DNA of 64,000 bases from Xanthoparmelia taractica (taxonomy: Eukaryota; Ascomycota; Lecanoromycetes; Lecanorales; Parmeliaceae), in assembly GCA_033085395.1 (NCBI GenBank), contig JANQBS010000221.1:1-64000 (forward strand). Reading direction: 5' to 3'. The notes under the pieces are model-generated. The model was not told the origin of the DNA, made no database searches, and worked only from the letters and a program-made list of their open reading frames with translations. Positions 23,006 to 35,811 of this stretch are shown here, piece by piece. The translations under genes were made by a program, and so were the position numbers. Positions within the stretch are counted from its first letter, which is position 1. The number at the start of each line of letters is the position of its first letter.

Positions 23006-26000
23006 ATACTCTATTAAGATAATAGAGAGAGTGTACGATTACTAAGAAAGAGAATTAGAGTATATCGAGCATCTTCTTCTTCAAGATATTCTTTATAAGA
23101 GTCTTTAGCTTTAGTCTAAATATTCTCGCAATTAGATTTAAACGATTAATAGCTTATTCGCTAAATAAAAGATTCTCGATAATCTCAATCTATTTTAAAT
23201 TACAGATAAAGATTATAAAGAGATCTAATTATTCGAACTTAGTTAATAAAATAATAATATTCTAATAGAGTTACTTTATAAATCGTGAATCTTCTTAATA
23301 TAAGAAAGAAAGAACGATTCGTTGCTTATCAGCCTAAGTTTCTATAGTAGCTTTAGCGGCCTAAATATCAACGACTGCTTGATATGTATTAGCGCGAATA
23401 ATCTTTTTATTCTACTTGATTTAATAAAGTCGATTGCTCTTAACGATTATATAAGCATCGCAGACGAAATATTAAAGTAGCTTATCGTAATAAAGAAGGC
23501 GATTAAATTTACTAAGACGAATTTATATAAGATATTTAATTAAGATTAGCGATCGAATAAGGGAAAACGAATAAGTATTATATATCTATAAAATAAAGCT
23601 AGAGTTACTCGAGTAGAGTTATCTCGGCTAGTAACTCGTACTACTCGTAGGTCGTATTCGCGAGATCTACGTCTATAAGCATAAAGACTATTACTTAAAA
23701 TAATATCGATATTCGATATATTATTATATTAGAACTATTCGCCGTATAAGAAGATAAATGAATATCGTAATAATATATAGGCTGAATATTAATATAGAAT
23801 ATTAAATCTCTTATCACTGCGAGTCTCAATTAATAGATCCCTAGTCTCGGGTATCTTTAGTAAATTATCTAAGTCGCTCTTTTAAGCGATAGCTACCTTA
23901 TTAGAAATAGAATAATTATAGATCCGTGAATTGTAATAGCGAGGGTTTTTATGAAGTAGCTTATAGCCCCTTAGATTGAGATCGGCTTTTAGTCTTTTAG
24001 CTATAGATTTGAGAGCGTTAATATAGAGATTAATGCGTCTTAGAATAATAGCGATTTTGCGATAAAGATTTTAATTAGTCTACTTATAAAATTCTTATCA
24101 ACTAAATTAGCACTAAAACTATTATTAAAAGAGTCTTATATCGCGTTATTAATTAATTCTAAGTGTTATTCATAATATAGATTTAATTAAATATCGATTT
24201 CTTATTATCTAAAGGCGCTAGAGCGAGCATATAAGTGCTAATCGTTCCCTAAATCTTATACGTATATAAAGCGACTAAATAATTAATAGTGATCTACTAT
24301 AAGATTATAGAGGTCGCGTTATTGTATTAAACGCTATATAGTTAATACGCTTTATAATCGAGAGTGAGATTAGTTATTTCTAGCGTTAAAGAGTGTAGAA
24401 TCTCGTTAATAGTATTCTCGTTCGAATTAATAGAATTATTTGTACTTATTTCAACGCTCTCGTAGATCTCTTTAGTATTAGAATACTTTTTAATAATATT
24501 CGATTTAAATACGTCGACCTTAGTCTTTTCGTTGTTATAATATTATCTTGAGATCTTATTCGACTATAACGTCGTATTGTAATTATTATAAATCTAATTT
24601 AAAGTACTTAAATAATATTATAGAGACTCTATTATATAAGGATAACGCGCGATATATTTTTATAGCCTAGCTAAAGACTAAATAGAGTCGAAATAAGAGC
24701 TGGAAAAGACGAAGAATAAGTTTTCGAAGAATTCGATATTCTAAAAGAAATCTACTGAAGGGTCTTATAATAGAGAATTCTCTGAAGAGTCTAAATCGAG
24801 TAGAGCGTCTTTAGTAGTTACTTCTTTATCTCTTTAAGAAGTATCTTTCTAAGACGCGTTTTATTAACGTCTTATAATCTATTCTTTAGACGCGACTTAA
24901 GAGAATATAGAACTAATTTATAAAGAGTTTATAGATAAAGACGATAAAGCTAAGTTCGTTTGAGTTCTTTTTAAAGGTCTTTCAACGCGTTTAAAAGTGA
25001 GAATAACTAATCGTTTATCTTTATTATTAATAGATAGCGATTCGCGTAGAAACGATCTAAATACGTTAATAAGAACTTTAAAGAATAACTAGAATATAAT
25101 TACTAAATCTAATATATCTAGTAATATAGCGACTAGAAGTATCGAGGGTGTAGATATTTATAGAGTATATATATAAATGATTTAGTTGAAAGAATAGTAA
25201 GAAATAATTATAGAAGATGAGGTATAATAGAAATGCTGAGTTAGCAATATTTCAGCGTGCTATAAGTAGGAATATTTGAATACTATTTAACTCAACGAAT
25301 TTCTATTTAAAATTAAGAATTCTTACGTTACTAAAAAGCGTAAATCTTATTCTATAATATAAATAATTTTAAAGAAATTATATAAAGAGAGACTTAAGTA
25401 TTAATAAATATAAGTGATAGATTTAATAAACTTCGAATTTTTGATAAGGGCTCTACGAGAGATCTAGCGAATTAACTTAATTAATCTAATTAAAGGGCGT
25501 AATTAGATCGAATTTATGATTGATTCTACATATAAATTTAAGGTTTTAGAGCTCGGCGCTAGCTTATTCTTTTATATATACTAATAATATAATACTTATT
25601 ATTTATTCGAGTTAAGAATACTTTTAGAGCGAATATCGTGATAAACTTAATAGAGAAGTTAATTTAGATCGTGCGAAGACGAGAAATAAGCTTCTTATTT
25701 ATATATCGAAGTTAAGCTTTATTTAATACACTTAACTCTAAGGCGAGACGTTTAAAGTCTTAATAGAAGTCGCTAAACGAGAGATCTTTTTACTTTAAGG
25801 TCTTATATTCGCGAGCTCTATTTACTTCACGATTCGAGTCCTTGAATAATTTCTATAAATCGTCTAGAATTTTATTAATAGTTTAATAGAGATCGAAGCT
25901 TAGACGATAAGATCGAGTATAGATAACTTTAGCTATTTTATTATTAGTGCGTGACTTGACGTAAGCGATCTTAGCTAGCTTACTATCGAAATAATCTTAA

Positions 26001-27325
26001 TTAATCTCTAGCTTATTAGATATTTAACTAATTTAGTTATTTTATTAAGATTCTTTTTCGTCGATTAATATTAAAGAATATAAAAACTTTTTAAAGCGTT
26101 TAGCTAAGATTTAAATTTATATCGAATTAATAAATTTCTTATAAGATCTTTGAAGTTAATATTAAAGGTTTTATACTTATTGTTATAGAAGATCACGAGC
26201 TATTTAAACTCGATCGAGAGCGATTCTAGCTTCTTTCTTCTTCTTTTATTCTTTTTTATATTTTTATTTATAATTTAAACTCTCTTTAAGCAAGAAATTA
26301 TATAATTAAATAACTTTTATCTCGAGATCGCGTTATTCGCGAAGCTTATTTAAAATAGTTAAGAACTCTTTAGGGTTCGTATTCGCTCACTAAATTAGCT
26401 ATTTTTAAGTAACTATATTCCAGACGAAGATAAGATTCTTAGGCGCGCGGAGAGTGTTTCTTAATGATATAGACACTCGTCGATTTAAAGTATTTTTAAA
26501 ATAACGTTCTAGATTAGGGGATAGCGTAGAATAAATTATGGGATCGAATGGTCGATGCTCACCTAAGGAGCTTCCGCGCTTTACTTCGTATTATAAGATA
26601 TTCTATAGAGATTATAAATAGATCGTTAAATATGTGATATTAAGAAATCGTTCAATTTTATAAGAAAATAAAAGTTTTCTTCGATTTTTTGAATAGAATT
26701 ACTTTTTTATACGAAACTCACTTAAGTTAAAATCAAAATTAATACGGCGAGAACGAACTTAACTAAATTTATAGTGAGTGTCTTGAGCCGATTTAAATAT
26801 AAGTAATAGTTATTTAAATAAGGTGTGCTTATAGACGAATAGACTTTAGAGGACGCTCTATTAATGCGAGGTATCGAGAAGTAAGTTATATAAGTGATTA
26901 TTATTAGCGTATATGCACGACTTTAATTATTATATTAATTAATAATAAAACGATTAAATCGTGCTAGAAATACGTTTAGAGCATATTAATCGATAGATTA
27001 ATCGCGTAATTTATAGTCGCGTCGCGGGGTCGAGTGTTGAGTGTTAAGTAGATATTAAGATTATATTAATATTTAATTGTGAGGGGGGGGAGTACTTCGT
27101 ATGATTTAAAAGCTATTCTACTGCAATTTCTTTAATCTCGCTTACTTACGAGTCTTTAATAATTTCATATAATTTAGATCTTCTAATAGTATATTCGTAT
27201 AATTTAAGAGATATCGAATTTAAAATAATGCGTGTTAGTGTCTTTCGAAGTCGTCGATTATATTAAGAACGAATTCTTTTAACTCGTACGTTTAACGAGC
27301 TTAATAAAGAAATAACTTAATTTAA

Positions 27326-28620
27326 TATTAGAACTGCAATTAAATTAAGTTAATAATAGTATATAACGAATAAATTAAGTCTAAGGAGAAATTATCTAGT
27401 TGAGAAGAAATATCTATAAGGGACGTCAAGGCCTATAGGGGCTAGTCCCAATTGAAAAGATAAGCCGTAGTCCTAATTGGGAAGGTAAGTCGACTTGGTT
27501 ACGGGTCGGAAAGGTCTGGGATGGTCTGGGATATGGGGTGTCGATATCATATCATGGTATGGTATGGTATTAAGATTATATTATTTGATTTTTATGGGAT
27601 AGTCTAGAAGACGTGCTGATATCATGGAATAATCTAAGAAATTTCTAATATATATAGAGATATCTCATATTATATGTAGGGGTATAGGAAATATACTATA
27701 TATAGAAGAAGTTACTCTATATAGAATTATACGAACGTATTTTAGTTATTATTCTAGTTATTACTTCACTTTATTATTACGTTGTTAAGTATTCTAATTA
27801 TTATTCTAGCCATCACCTTACTTCATTATCGCTATTATTATCACTTCACTTTATTATCACGTTATTAAGCTAAGCTCGCTATCGTATTTAATATCGTATT
27901 ATAAAAAATCTTCGCAATTATCTAAAGCTTGGCGAGTTATTTTTATTGCTATTAGTATATTTAATTTATTTAATTATTAGAAGAATTACTAGCACGCTAA
28001 TTATAATAATAATTTACTATCTACTCTACGATAATAAATTTCTTTCTTCTCTCTTCGCATTATAAAAAGAATTTATAATTATTCTTCACAGTTATATATT
28101 CTTAATAATCTTAATAACTTAAAATTATTCTATAAATAATTAGAGAAGAGATTAGCTTAACGATCTTACGTAGATTATAATTCAAGAAAATAATATATTA
28201 TAGTTATTATTCTAATTATTATTTATTAGAATAATTATATTTACTTAGCGAGATTAAATTAGAAGAGAGTTTATCTTAATATTACTTATTAAGTATTGAA
28301 GTTTAATAATTGCTTAAGCTAATTTCGCTCTAACTTATATATTAATCTAAAATTTTCTTATCTTATTCGCCACTTGATATAAGAAATAATCTACATTATA
28401 AGATATCTCTACATATATTAGAAATTTCTTAAATTATTCCATAATACCAGTAATTTCTTATTTCATATCTTTATAAGTGATCTGATATGACCCCCTCATG
28501 ATACCCTCCCATGGTATGGTATGGTACGGTATAATATGGGATATCCCACCAAATATACCAGACCTTTCCGGCCCGTAGACTTGGTGTTACAGGCCTATGT
28601 GGTCGTCACACTCGTAACAC
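27326..28620 (-). repeat. Right LTR, split by a 1.08-kb TIR element
   Basis: The LTR halves 27326-27499 and 28579-28620 are separated by copy B of the TIR element. The 8-bp GACTTGGT appears on both sides of the insertion. Removing the insertion and one duplicate restores colinearity with the left LTR. Confidence 0.88.
27500..28578 (+). mobile_element. 1.08-kb TIR element, copy B (inside the right LTR)
   Basis: 1079 bp, starting TACGGGTCGGAAAGGTCTGG and ending CCGGCCCGTA, flanked by a perfect 8-bp duplication GACTTGGT (27492-27499 and 28579-28586). It is colinear with copy C at 54693, but T replaces C and A replaces G at very many sites. It inserted after the LTR retrotransposon. Confidence 0.93.
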
Positions 28621-28984
28621 TACTCTAGAGATTCTTTACTAATACTTCGCATTAAGATCTTTAAGGTTTTTAAAATAAAAATTACGTTATATTTCAAAAG
28701 AGCTAGTATTAAATCTAGCGATCTTCGCTATACGCTTTTCGTCGTATTTTAATATATAAATCTCTTCTTTTAGAATTTAAAACTAAGTCTATTTTACGAG
28801 CTTATCTCTCGTATATATTATATATATAAATTATTCGTTAAGCGTAGATTTCGTCTATAATAACTCTCGTTTATATCGATTTTATTCTATATATTATTAT
28901 TATTATTATTCTCTTTATAATTAGATATATAACTAGATTCGTCTAAAATAACGATTCGATATATTATTTGTCTTTGAAAAATTA

Positions 28985-29840
28985 ATTCTAAGCACTTAGC
29001 ACCGTGCAATCGTGTAGACTCTTTAATGGACTATCGAGTAGCGGCAGCCCATCGGCGTCGCGCTTAAAATCCGCCCAGCCCTCCGCGAATTCGTCAAAGT
29101 GTGAGTTCATGAGCCTGCAGAGGTGAACCCGAAATACTTACCTTACGTTGGTTAGTCCAAGTACGGAAAAGAAGAAAGCGCCAAGAGCTTCTTGAGCCAG
29201 ACGTGCAGAGGTCCGGTGAACGCCTTCAGGAACTGCATCAATGATATCCTGGATCCCATCCACCTATTACCTGTCAGCAATCACATATAAATAACGAAGA
29301 TCTTCGTCAACAGACCGGTGTATCTAGCAGAGAACTTCTGCATCAAGTTGCGGCGATCGTTTATCATCGTAGCATAAAGCGCGTCAAAAAGAACCTTGCA
29401 GGCTTGATGTTGTCGAGTTACTAAACTCGCTATGGGGCTATTTTACCCATAAGACTTCAAAATACATCATTAACGGGGTGATGCTTATAGGGTCAGAGGC
29501 TTGGGCCCTGCCCTTATGATTTCCCCTGAAATGTAGGCATCCATGATAAATTGCATAGCCGCATCAACAACCTTTGGAACTGAAGCTATTTCTCTTTCTT
29601 AAGTCTGTCTAGCAAGCCCCTCTTATCGGCAAATCTTGCAAGCTCTTCTGCTATTTGGGTCTCCACCTCACCCTGCACTCGTTTGAATGCTTCCAGTCCG
29701 GCTGCAACCTCCTCTTCTATAATTACAATCCTTTGCGTTCGCAAAGGGTCTCTGAGAACAGTGAGGGACTTCGAGTTCTCACTGATTTCCTCAATTGCGC
29801 CAATGCTGACTAGTTGTCGGTGTACAGCTACGTGCCGTAT
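28985..29840 (-). pseudogene. Remnant of an unrecognised multi-exon gene
   Basis: Base composition returns to normal at 28985. On the minus strand, several helix-rich coding-like blocks can be read in order. One lies at about 29830-29590 (VAAGLEAFKRVQGEVETQI...), one near 29570-29500, one at 29400-29300 (FDALYATMINDRRNLMQKF), one at 29270-29160, and one at 29110-28985 that ends in a stop. The joins need frame changes and include stops, and no start is found. I do not recognise the family. It abuts the retroelement island and is probably truncated. Confidence 0.4.
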
Positions 29841-30504
29841 CTAGTGGGCTCTCAAGAGGACGTCCCAAAAAGTATAATCTGCTGTTTCACCCGTAATGCG
29901 TACAGGGAGGCTATTGTAGTGCTTGATCAGGGAGCTATTCATGAGGTGGAAGGGGATGAAGTTCGTTCGGGCGGCGATTGTGGGTGCGGGTGCTTTGCTT
30001 TCGGCTGTCGCTACGTTGGCTTGAGGAGACGAGCGCACCGGTGGTCTCAATACTCGTGATTGTGATGGAAGAGAAGTGCAGTCCATTCCTGGGTGTTTGG
30101 AAGATACTGCAACTTTGCAAGTAAAGTCGTTACGTCTCCGCTATCGCTTTACGATTCATATCGTCCCTACTGCGCGTTTCGCTTGAGTAGGTACAGCCGC
30201 ACGTGCCCGCACTTCGTGACAATATTACTCGGAATGCAGGCACCCATATTTGCCGATATGTGCAGGATTATGCCAAGACACTCAGAGCTTCGAACCCTGT
30301 GATAGCGAGCTGGCACTTCCGCTTTGGTAGAGGGCCAGTGCCGGGCTCCAGAGCTTGGAAAAAGCAGGCTCAAGGGTGGAGAACACGATCCTGGACGTGG
30401 AAAGTTCAAGCGAGGACTGGGTCCCCAGTGTCATTGTCTATCTTGGGTATCGAGCTTCGTAAGTATAAATGCAGGACCTGATGTCCAAACGACTGATTCG
30501 ATCA
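29841..30504. other. Intergenic, 3' of the ABC transporter
   Basis: Small ORFs on both strands have no recognisable domain. Nothing else is supported. Confidence 0.6.
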
Positions 30505-33500
30505 TCATGCCTGATCCAAAGACTGCGCCAGGCACATAACGTAATACCGGCCCTTAAGCCGCTGCAACTCCTCATGCGTGCCAATTTCTGCGATCTTGCC
30601 ATCCTCCATAACGAAAATGACATCCGCATGCCGAATAGTGCTGAGCCGATGTGCGACGGCGATCGTTGTCCGACCCAATGCCGCTTCATCCAGCGCTTTC
30701 TGCACAATGCGTTCACTCTGGGTATCCAGCGCAGAAGTCGCTTCGTCAAGCAACAACAAGCGCGGCTTCCGAATCAGCGCCCTAGCAACTGCGATGCGTT
30801 GTCTCTGTCCGCCGGAAAATTGTAAACCCTTCGAGCCGCAAGGCGTATTCAGACCTTCAGGCAACGAGGACACAAAGTCCAGAGCATTGGCCTGGCGACA
30901 AGCTCCGTGCACTTCCTCTTCAGAAGGCTCATACTCCAGACCAATTCCGATGTTCTCGCGGACAGAGCCAAGATACAAAGGCGGTTCTTGCTGCACCAGG
31001 GAGATGTAGCGACGGTACGCATATGGAGACATGAGCGAGATGTCGTCTCCGTTCAATGTGATGCGGCCAGACGTTGGGTCGTAGAAGCGTTCCAGGAGCG
31101 AGATGATTGTGCTTTTGCCACAACCGGAAGGTCCAACGACCGCAGCGTGCGTTCCAGGTTCGATCTTCATCGAAATCCCTCGCAACACTTTCGCAGCGTC
31201 CCGCTGCTTGTACCGAAATTCGATGTTCTCGACGCCAATGAGCCCGTCTCCGGACGGCTTTCTGTCACTGTTTTCATCAGTTTCGCGGATGTTGGCTCTG
31301 ATAGTCCGAAGCCAGAGGATGTAATTTGCAGCGACTTTGGCCTTGGTGATTGAAGTTGTGTACGAGAAGAATTGCGCAGTGCCCTGACCTCCGAAAATCA
31401 CCGCAATGAAGATGACGAAGAACTGTGTTGTAGTATACTCTCCACTTGCGATCAGCCGGGATCCGTACCAGAAGCCAAGGCCCATGATGAGGAAGTCGAT
31501 TGATTGCGAAAGCGCATAGGGTATGAGCGTTACTACCAGACCCCGAATCACCTTGGACACAATGTTTCCCAGAGCCTCATTGTACTCACGTAGAATCGGT
31601 GCCTCTAGAGTCAAGAAACTGATGGTCCTGATTGAGGTGACAGCTTCGGTGGCCAAGCCAGCGCTGCTTGCAAATCGCTCCTCTGTCGAAGCTTCGAGCT
31701 TTTGATCGAGCCGGATGCGGATGTATCCAGCAGCAATGAGGAGAGAAAGTCCGCCAAAGACGATGACAAGGCCTAGCTTCCAGCCGAAGGCGATACCGAG
31801 AGCACTGCTGGACACAACATTGACCAGAACGTTCAGGATGAGGCCGAGGTTCTGGGACATCAATTCTTGTAGCAATGTCGGCACGGACGATAGCTTAGAG
31901 GTCACGGATCCCGAAGAGTTCTCGGGACGATCGAAGAAGTCCTGGTCAAAGTATACCATACGTTCAATCATCTCCCGACGAACGCGATGGGTAATCGCTT
32001 GGCCGATTGTATTGCAGGCCCATCCAATGCTGAAATATCCAAAGAGGTTTGCAATCGCCAGCACGAAAAACATAAGGGCATAAAAATCGGCCTCTTTTTT
32101 GGCTTCTGAGCCCTGTAACGTGAAGACGTTGATAAGACGGGAGAAGATGATCGCTTGTGCTGGGTAGGTGCCGCCGCCAATTAGGCCTCCGAAGGCGATG
32201 ACCAGGTACCATAAGTATAAGTCTGGATGTTCTTTCAGCATGATCCAGATGCATTTTCCAAGCGAGTATCCAACAGTTCCAGCAGAAAGGTGCTCAACTT
32301 CGCGTTCTGAATCCTTCGGCAGGGCCTGGGACTGCGTTCGTTGGAGTGAGAGGGGTCGGTCGAGTGCTTCCTTTACATCGTCTTGCTCTTCTGACCTTTC
32401 ATGGAACTCTGGTTCCCCAGCCTCGGCGCCGAGATCCTGTGCGCGCACCATAGCGGCGTACAGGCCGTCGTGCTCGAGAAGTTCGCTATGGGTCCCTTGC
32501 TCGATGACCTGTCCGCTCGTCATCACCGCAATGTTATCAGCCGCCATGACCGTAGCGAGCTTGTGCGCAATAATGAGAGTCGTCTTGTTGGCCGACACAC
32601 GGTGGAGAGCATCCTGAACAACTTTCTCTGCACGGGGATCGAGCGCACTGGTGGCTTCGTCGAGCAATAGGACTTTCGGATCCGAGATGATGCTCCTAGC
32701 GATAGCAACCCTCTGCCGCTGCCCGCCGCTCAACATGCTCGCTCTCTCGCCGACTTGTGTGTAATACCCTTCGGGCAGCCTTCTGATAAAGTCATGCGCG
32801 TTGCTGGCCATACACGCTCCTTGTACCAGCTCCATTTGCGCCTCCTCCGAGAGATTCTGTTGCTCGCCAACGAGACCTTTGGCGACATTTTGGAAGATTG
32901 TGCCTTGGAAGAGGATAGGCTCCTGCTGAACAAGTCTGAAATTGCTCCGCAACCATTTCGTGTTATACTCGGCAATGGAGTGGCCATCCACAAGAATCTG
33001 ACCTGAAGCTGGCTGATACCATCTTTCCAGTAAGCCAATCAAGGTCGACTTGCCGCAACCGCTGGGTCCGACCAGCGCGGTCGTTTTGCCAGCTGGTATA
33101 GACAAGTCCAAGCCCTGAAGGACTTGCGCCGTGGGCCGCGTTGGATATGTGAAGCGCAAGTCACGAATCTGAATATCTCCTGTGAAGGAAGTGGGCTGCA
33201 TGCCCTCAGGAGAGAGCGGATCCAGTAAAGATGGTTTGTCAATAATGGAGAAGAGTTCGGAAGCAGCAGACGAAGCATTCGTGATGGATTGGAGCTGTGG
33301 CGCGACCAGCATAACGGAAGTAGCACCAAGCGTTACGCTGAGGACGACTGTAAAGACTGTTCCGACGTTGTCAATTTCTCCGCTTCGGAACAACCGAAAG
33401 CCTTCCCAGAAGGCGAGCGCAGTCCCTGACATGACCAAGAACGTTTGAGCGGAGAAGAGAATGCCAAAGAGGAGCGACTTCTTGTTGCCTTCCCTATGAG

Positions 33501-34517
33501 CTGTTTGTAGGTATTCATCGTACCGGTTCACAATCTTTTGCTGGGCTCCGAATGCGTGGATTGTCTTGATGGAGCTTATTGCATCCTGAGCAACGACTGC
33601 TGCGCGAGAGTAAACCCGTGTCTAGACAGGAGTGGTGTCAGAAACACGTTCTCGTTCCACGACGGATTCTCTACTACTTACAATTCGGGCCTCCAAGGGT
33701 GCATCGAAGCTGAGGCATCCTGCTATCACCAGGACAATGGCTGGCACTATGCTCATGGTAATGAGAGCAAGCTTCCACTGAACAGCGAGTGCCACAATAT
33801 ATGCCGAGAAGAAAAGCGAGATGCCCTGGACGAGTGTGTACAACTTCTCGGCAATACCTTGGTTGACACGGTTGCCATCTGGGAGCTCCCGTCAGGGACC
33901 GAATAATGTGTAGTGAATGACCCCGTACTCATCGTAACCTGCGTCGCGGGAGATCCATTGCCTTCCCTGTCGAAATGCCATACTTCCTGCCTCAGCAGAC
34001 TCTCCAAAAACGCCTTCCTCAAGGAGCGTGTGGTTCTGGTAGCCGCAATACATATGCAAAGTGTTGCCACGTAGCCGACGACGAAGCGGGCAACGAACAA
34101 ATACACGAAGTAGAGGACGAGATGGTTGATCTGGGCAGTGAACTGCTGCGCGTTGCCCTGGCCGACCGCAAAATTGTTGAAGGAAGCTGTTGATGAGCCG
34201 AACACCAATGTCATCAAAGGTAGAGCAGCGCCAACCGCAAGAGCGCCTGTAAGTGCGATGACGTACAAGAGGATGTCGAGGCGGTCCGTGTAATGGAAAA
34301 TTCGCTGTCGAGGAATCAGTTCAATTCAGCAAAGATGCTCTGATTCACCGCTTACGAAGTAGTCCTTAACACCTCCTTGCTCCTCTTTCTCTGGCTTGTC
34401 CTCTGCTACCTCAGACGAGCCCGTATCGTCCGACGAAGGCTTTTTGGGCTTGACCTTGCTGGGCATAGGGTCTGCAGTAGGTGGCTGCGCACCAAGCGAC
34501 TTCTCAACGTCACCCAT
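30505..34517 (-). CDS. ABCB-type (multidrug/a-factor-like) full ABC transporter
   Basis: Four exons on the minus strand: 34517-34356, 34304-33929, 33878-33682 and 33621-30505. Introns are 51, 50 and 60 nt, and the product is 1283 residues. The layout is TMD-NBD-TMD-NBD. NBD1 has Walker A VGPSGCGKST at about 430, signature LSGGQRQRVAIARS and Walker B LLLDEATSALD. NBD2 repeats these with VVGPSGCGKST and FSGGQRQRIAVARAL. Both nucleotide-binding sites keep their key residues. The first 54 residues are hydrophilic and charged. Full-length ABCB proteins of this kind export lipophilic compounds or peptides across the plasma membrane using ATP. The substrate is unknown. The ATG at 34517 is the first in-frame ATG; the frame also opens upstream from a GTG. 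Confidence 0.93.
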
Positions 34518-35811
34518 CTTTGCTGGGTACACTGGTCATGTTCGGTGATGAGATAGTAATAAAGTGTCAAAGATGAAGAGGTAGGTGAGTGTCAGATACG
34601 GGCACAAACACTCGAAGCGCTGCGGGAAGAACCCTTGGCATACTGGTGACGTTGTATACTCACGGGTCCCGGGATCTCTGCCAAGCCGGGAAGGAAATCT
34701 GACGCTTCGGGGAGATTCACTGCGAGGTGGTGAGATCGAGCCATCTTTTCTTTTTGGTCGTCCTTCCAAGTGGAAACACTGAGTACAACTTGTTCTGTTG
34801 TCAGACTCTATGTTGGTCAGTACATCATTTGACGGCGCAGTCATGGACATTATCATTAGCCACCCAGGATTACCCTCCTTCGCGCGACGATAGGGCGGCG
34901 CTCACCCGATGCCTAATTGGGGGTGAGGCCGGGGCAGATTGCTGTCACCTACCATTGAACACCCACGATGCTCCCTCTACACATCTTTGAGGGATTGAAG
35001 CTCACAGGCGGGTCAACGGATTGTTTCTAGGTACTCTTGAGGAAATTTCTACTCTCGATTTATAGAAGAGCAGCTCTGATTTAAGAGGAATCCCTGGATT
35101 CAAAAGCCGGAGATATTGCGCTATTGTTACATCCGTTCACTCATATTGCGGCTTCTAAAGAGCCAGGGAATGATGGACTGTTGACAGCACAGTGCTCAAT
35201 CTGCCGCGCAGCAATCGTGACTCTCAGTATTGCTTAAGCTGAGCATCTAGTGCGCCTACGGCCATCATTTTCAATATTGTGGGAATGAAGTAGAGATCAT
35301 CAAGGCACATGAGGCTTGGCCTACAGAAGAGGCTGGTAAGAGGTGCATTGCGTTATGTACATGGTATGCTGGTGGCTGAGATCTGGTGCAGGGATTGCCC
35401 GGAACGGTGGATTTAGATGAGACATGCATTATGTAGATAATCGTAGAACACCTTCCAGTTCCAAGAGTCAGAGATGCCTTCATCGCGTCCGTGAGGTAAC
35501 AAGGTGTGTGTGCCGAACGCCTATTTCATGCTCCCTTGGTCACTAACACGCAGCCACTCAAGCCCGGTGAAGGGAGAGCCGCATGCCAGATCAGAAAGGA
35601 GCTTGTCATCTGGTACACTCTAGGCTTTCATCATCTGCGTCAGCTGTTAGCTTCGTGACTGCCTCGTGGACGGAACTTGGGCTCACTTGTTTAAAACTTG
35701 GAAGGATGTAGAAGGGAAAAGATTTTGATCGTGCGGAGGAATATTTGAATGCGGGCGGGGATCCACTAACGCTCGATTAGGAAATTAGCTCTTCGGTGCC
35801 AAGACAAAACC
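34518..35811. promoter_or_regulatory. Divergent intergenic region between ABC transporter and AspRS
   Basis: About 1.3 kb separates two genes transcribed away from each other, so both promoters should lie here. Short ORFs on both strands (up to 106 codons) have no recognisable features. I could not identify specific operator sites. Confidence 0.5.

Larger units (their letters stand above)
14252..28620 (-). mobile_element. Ty3/Gypsy-type LTR retrotransposon, degenerate, with nested insertions
   Basis: The left LTR (14252-14459, starting TGTTAG) and the right LTR (27326-28620, starting TATTAG and interrupted by a TIR element) align colinearly. The first 43 bases differ at 12 sites, all transitions. 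The sequence CTACT flanks both outer edges (14247-14251 and 28621-28625), as expected for a 5-bp target duplication. A G-rich polypurine tract reads towards the left LTR on the minus strand (14461-14474), so the element is oriented minus. Integrase, protease and gag remnants on the minus strand agree. The internal region is 12.9 kb, or about 11.2 kb without recognised insertions, which is too long for one Gypsy element. More nested material is therefore likely. No intact frame remains, so it should be immobile. Confidence 0.82.
14025..28984. other. AT-rich, RIP-like degenerate repeat island
   Basis: About 15 kb of strongly AT-rich DNA with almost no open frames above 60 codons. CG dinucleotides remain while CA and TG are depleted in favour of TA, which is the RIP pattern. 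The island contains a Gypsy-type element with LTRs, two 1.08-kb TIR elements, two 276-bp MITEs and a 161-bp tandem repeat, annotated separately. Large parts (about 19.3-22.5 kb and 23.0-27.0 kb) are degenerate and I could not assign them. A plus-strand stretch at about 24900-25110 translates with few stops and looks gag-like, at low confidence. The 28626-28984 tail is similar AT-rich DNA outside the LTR pair. Confidence 0.9.
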
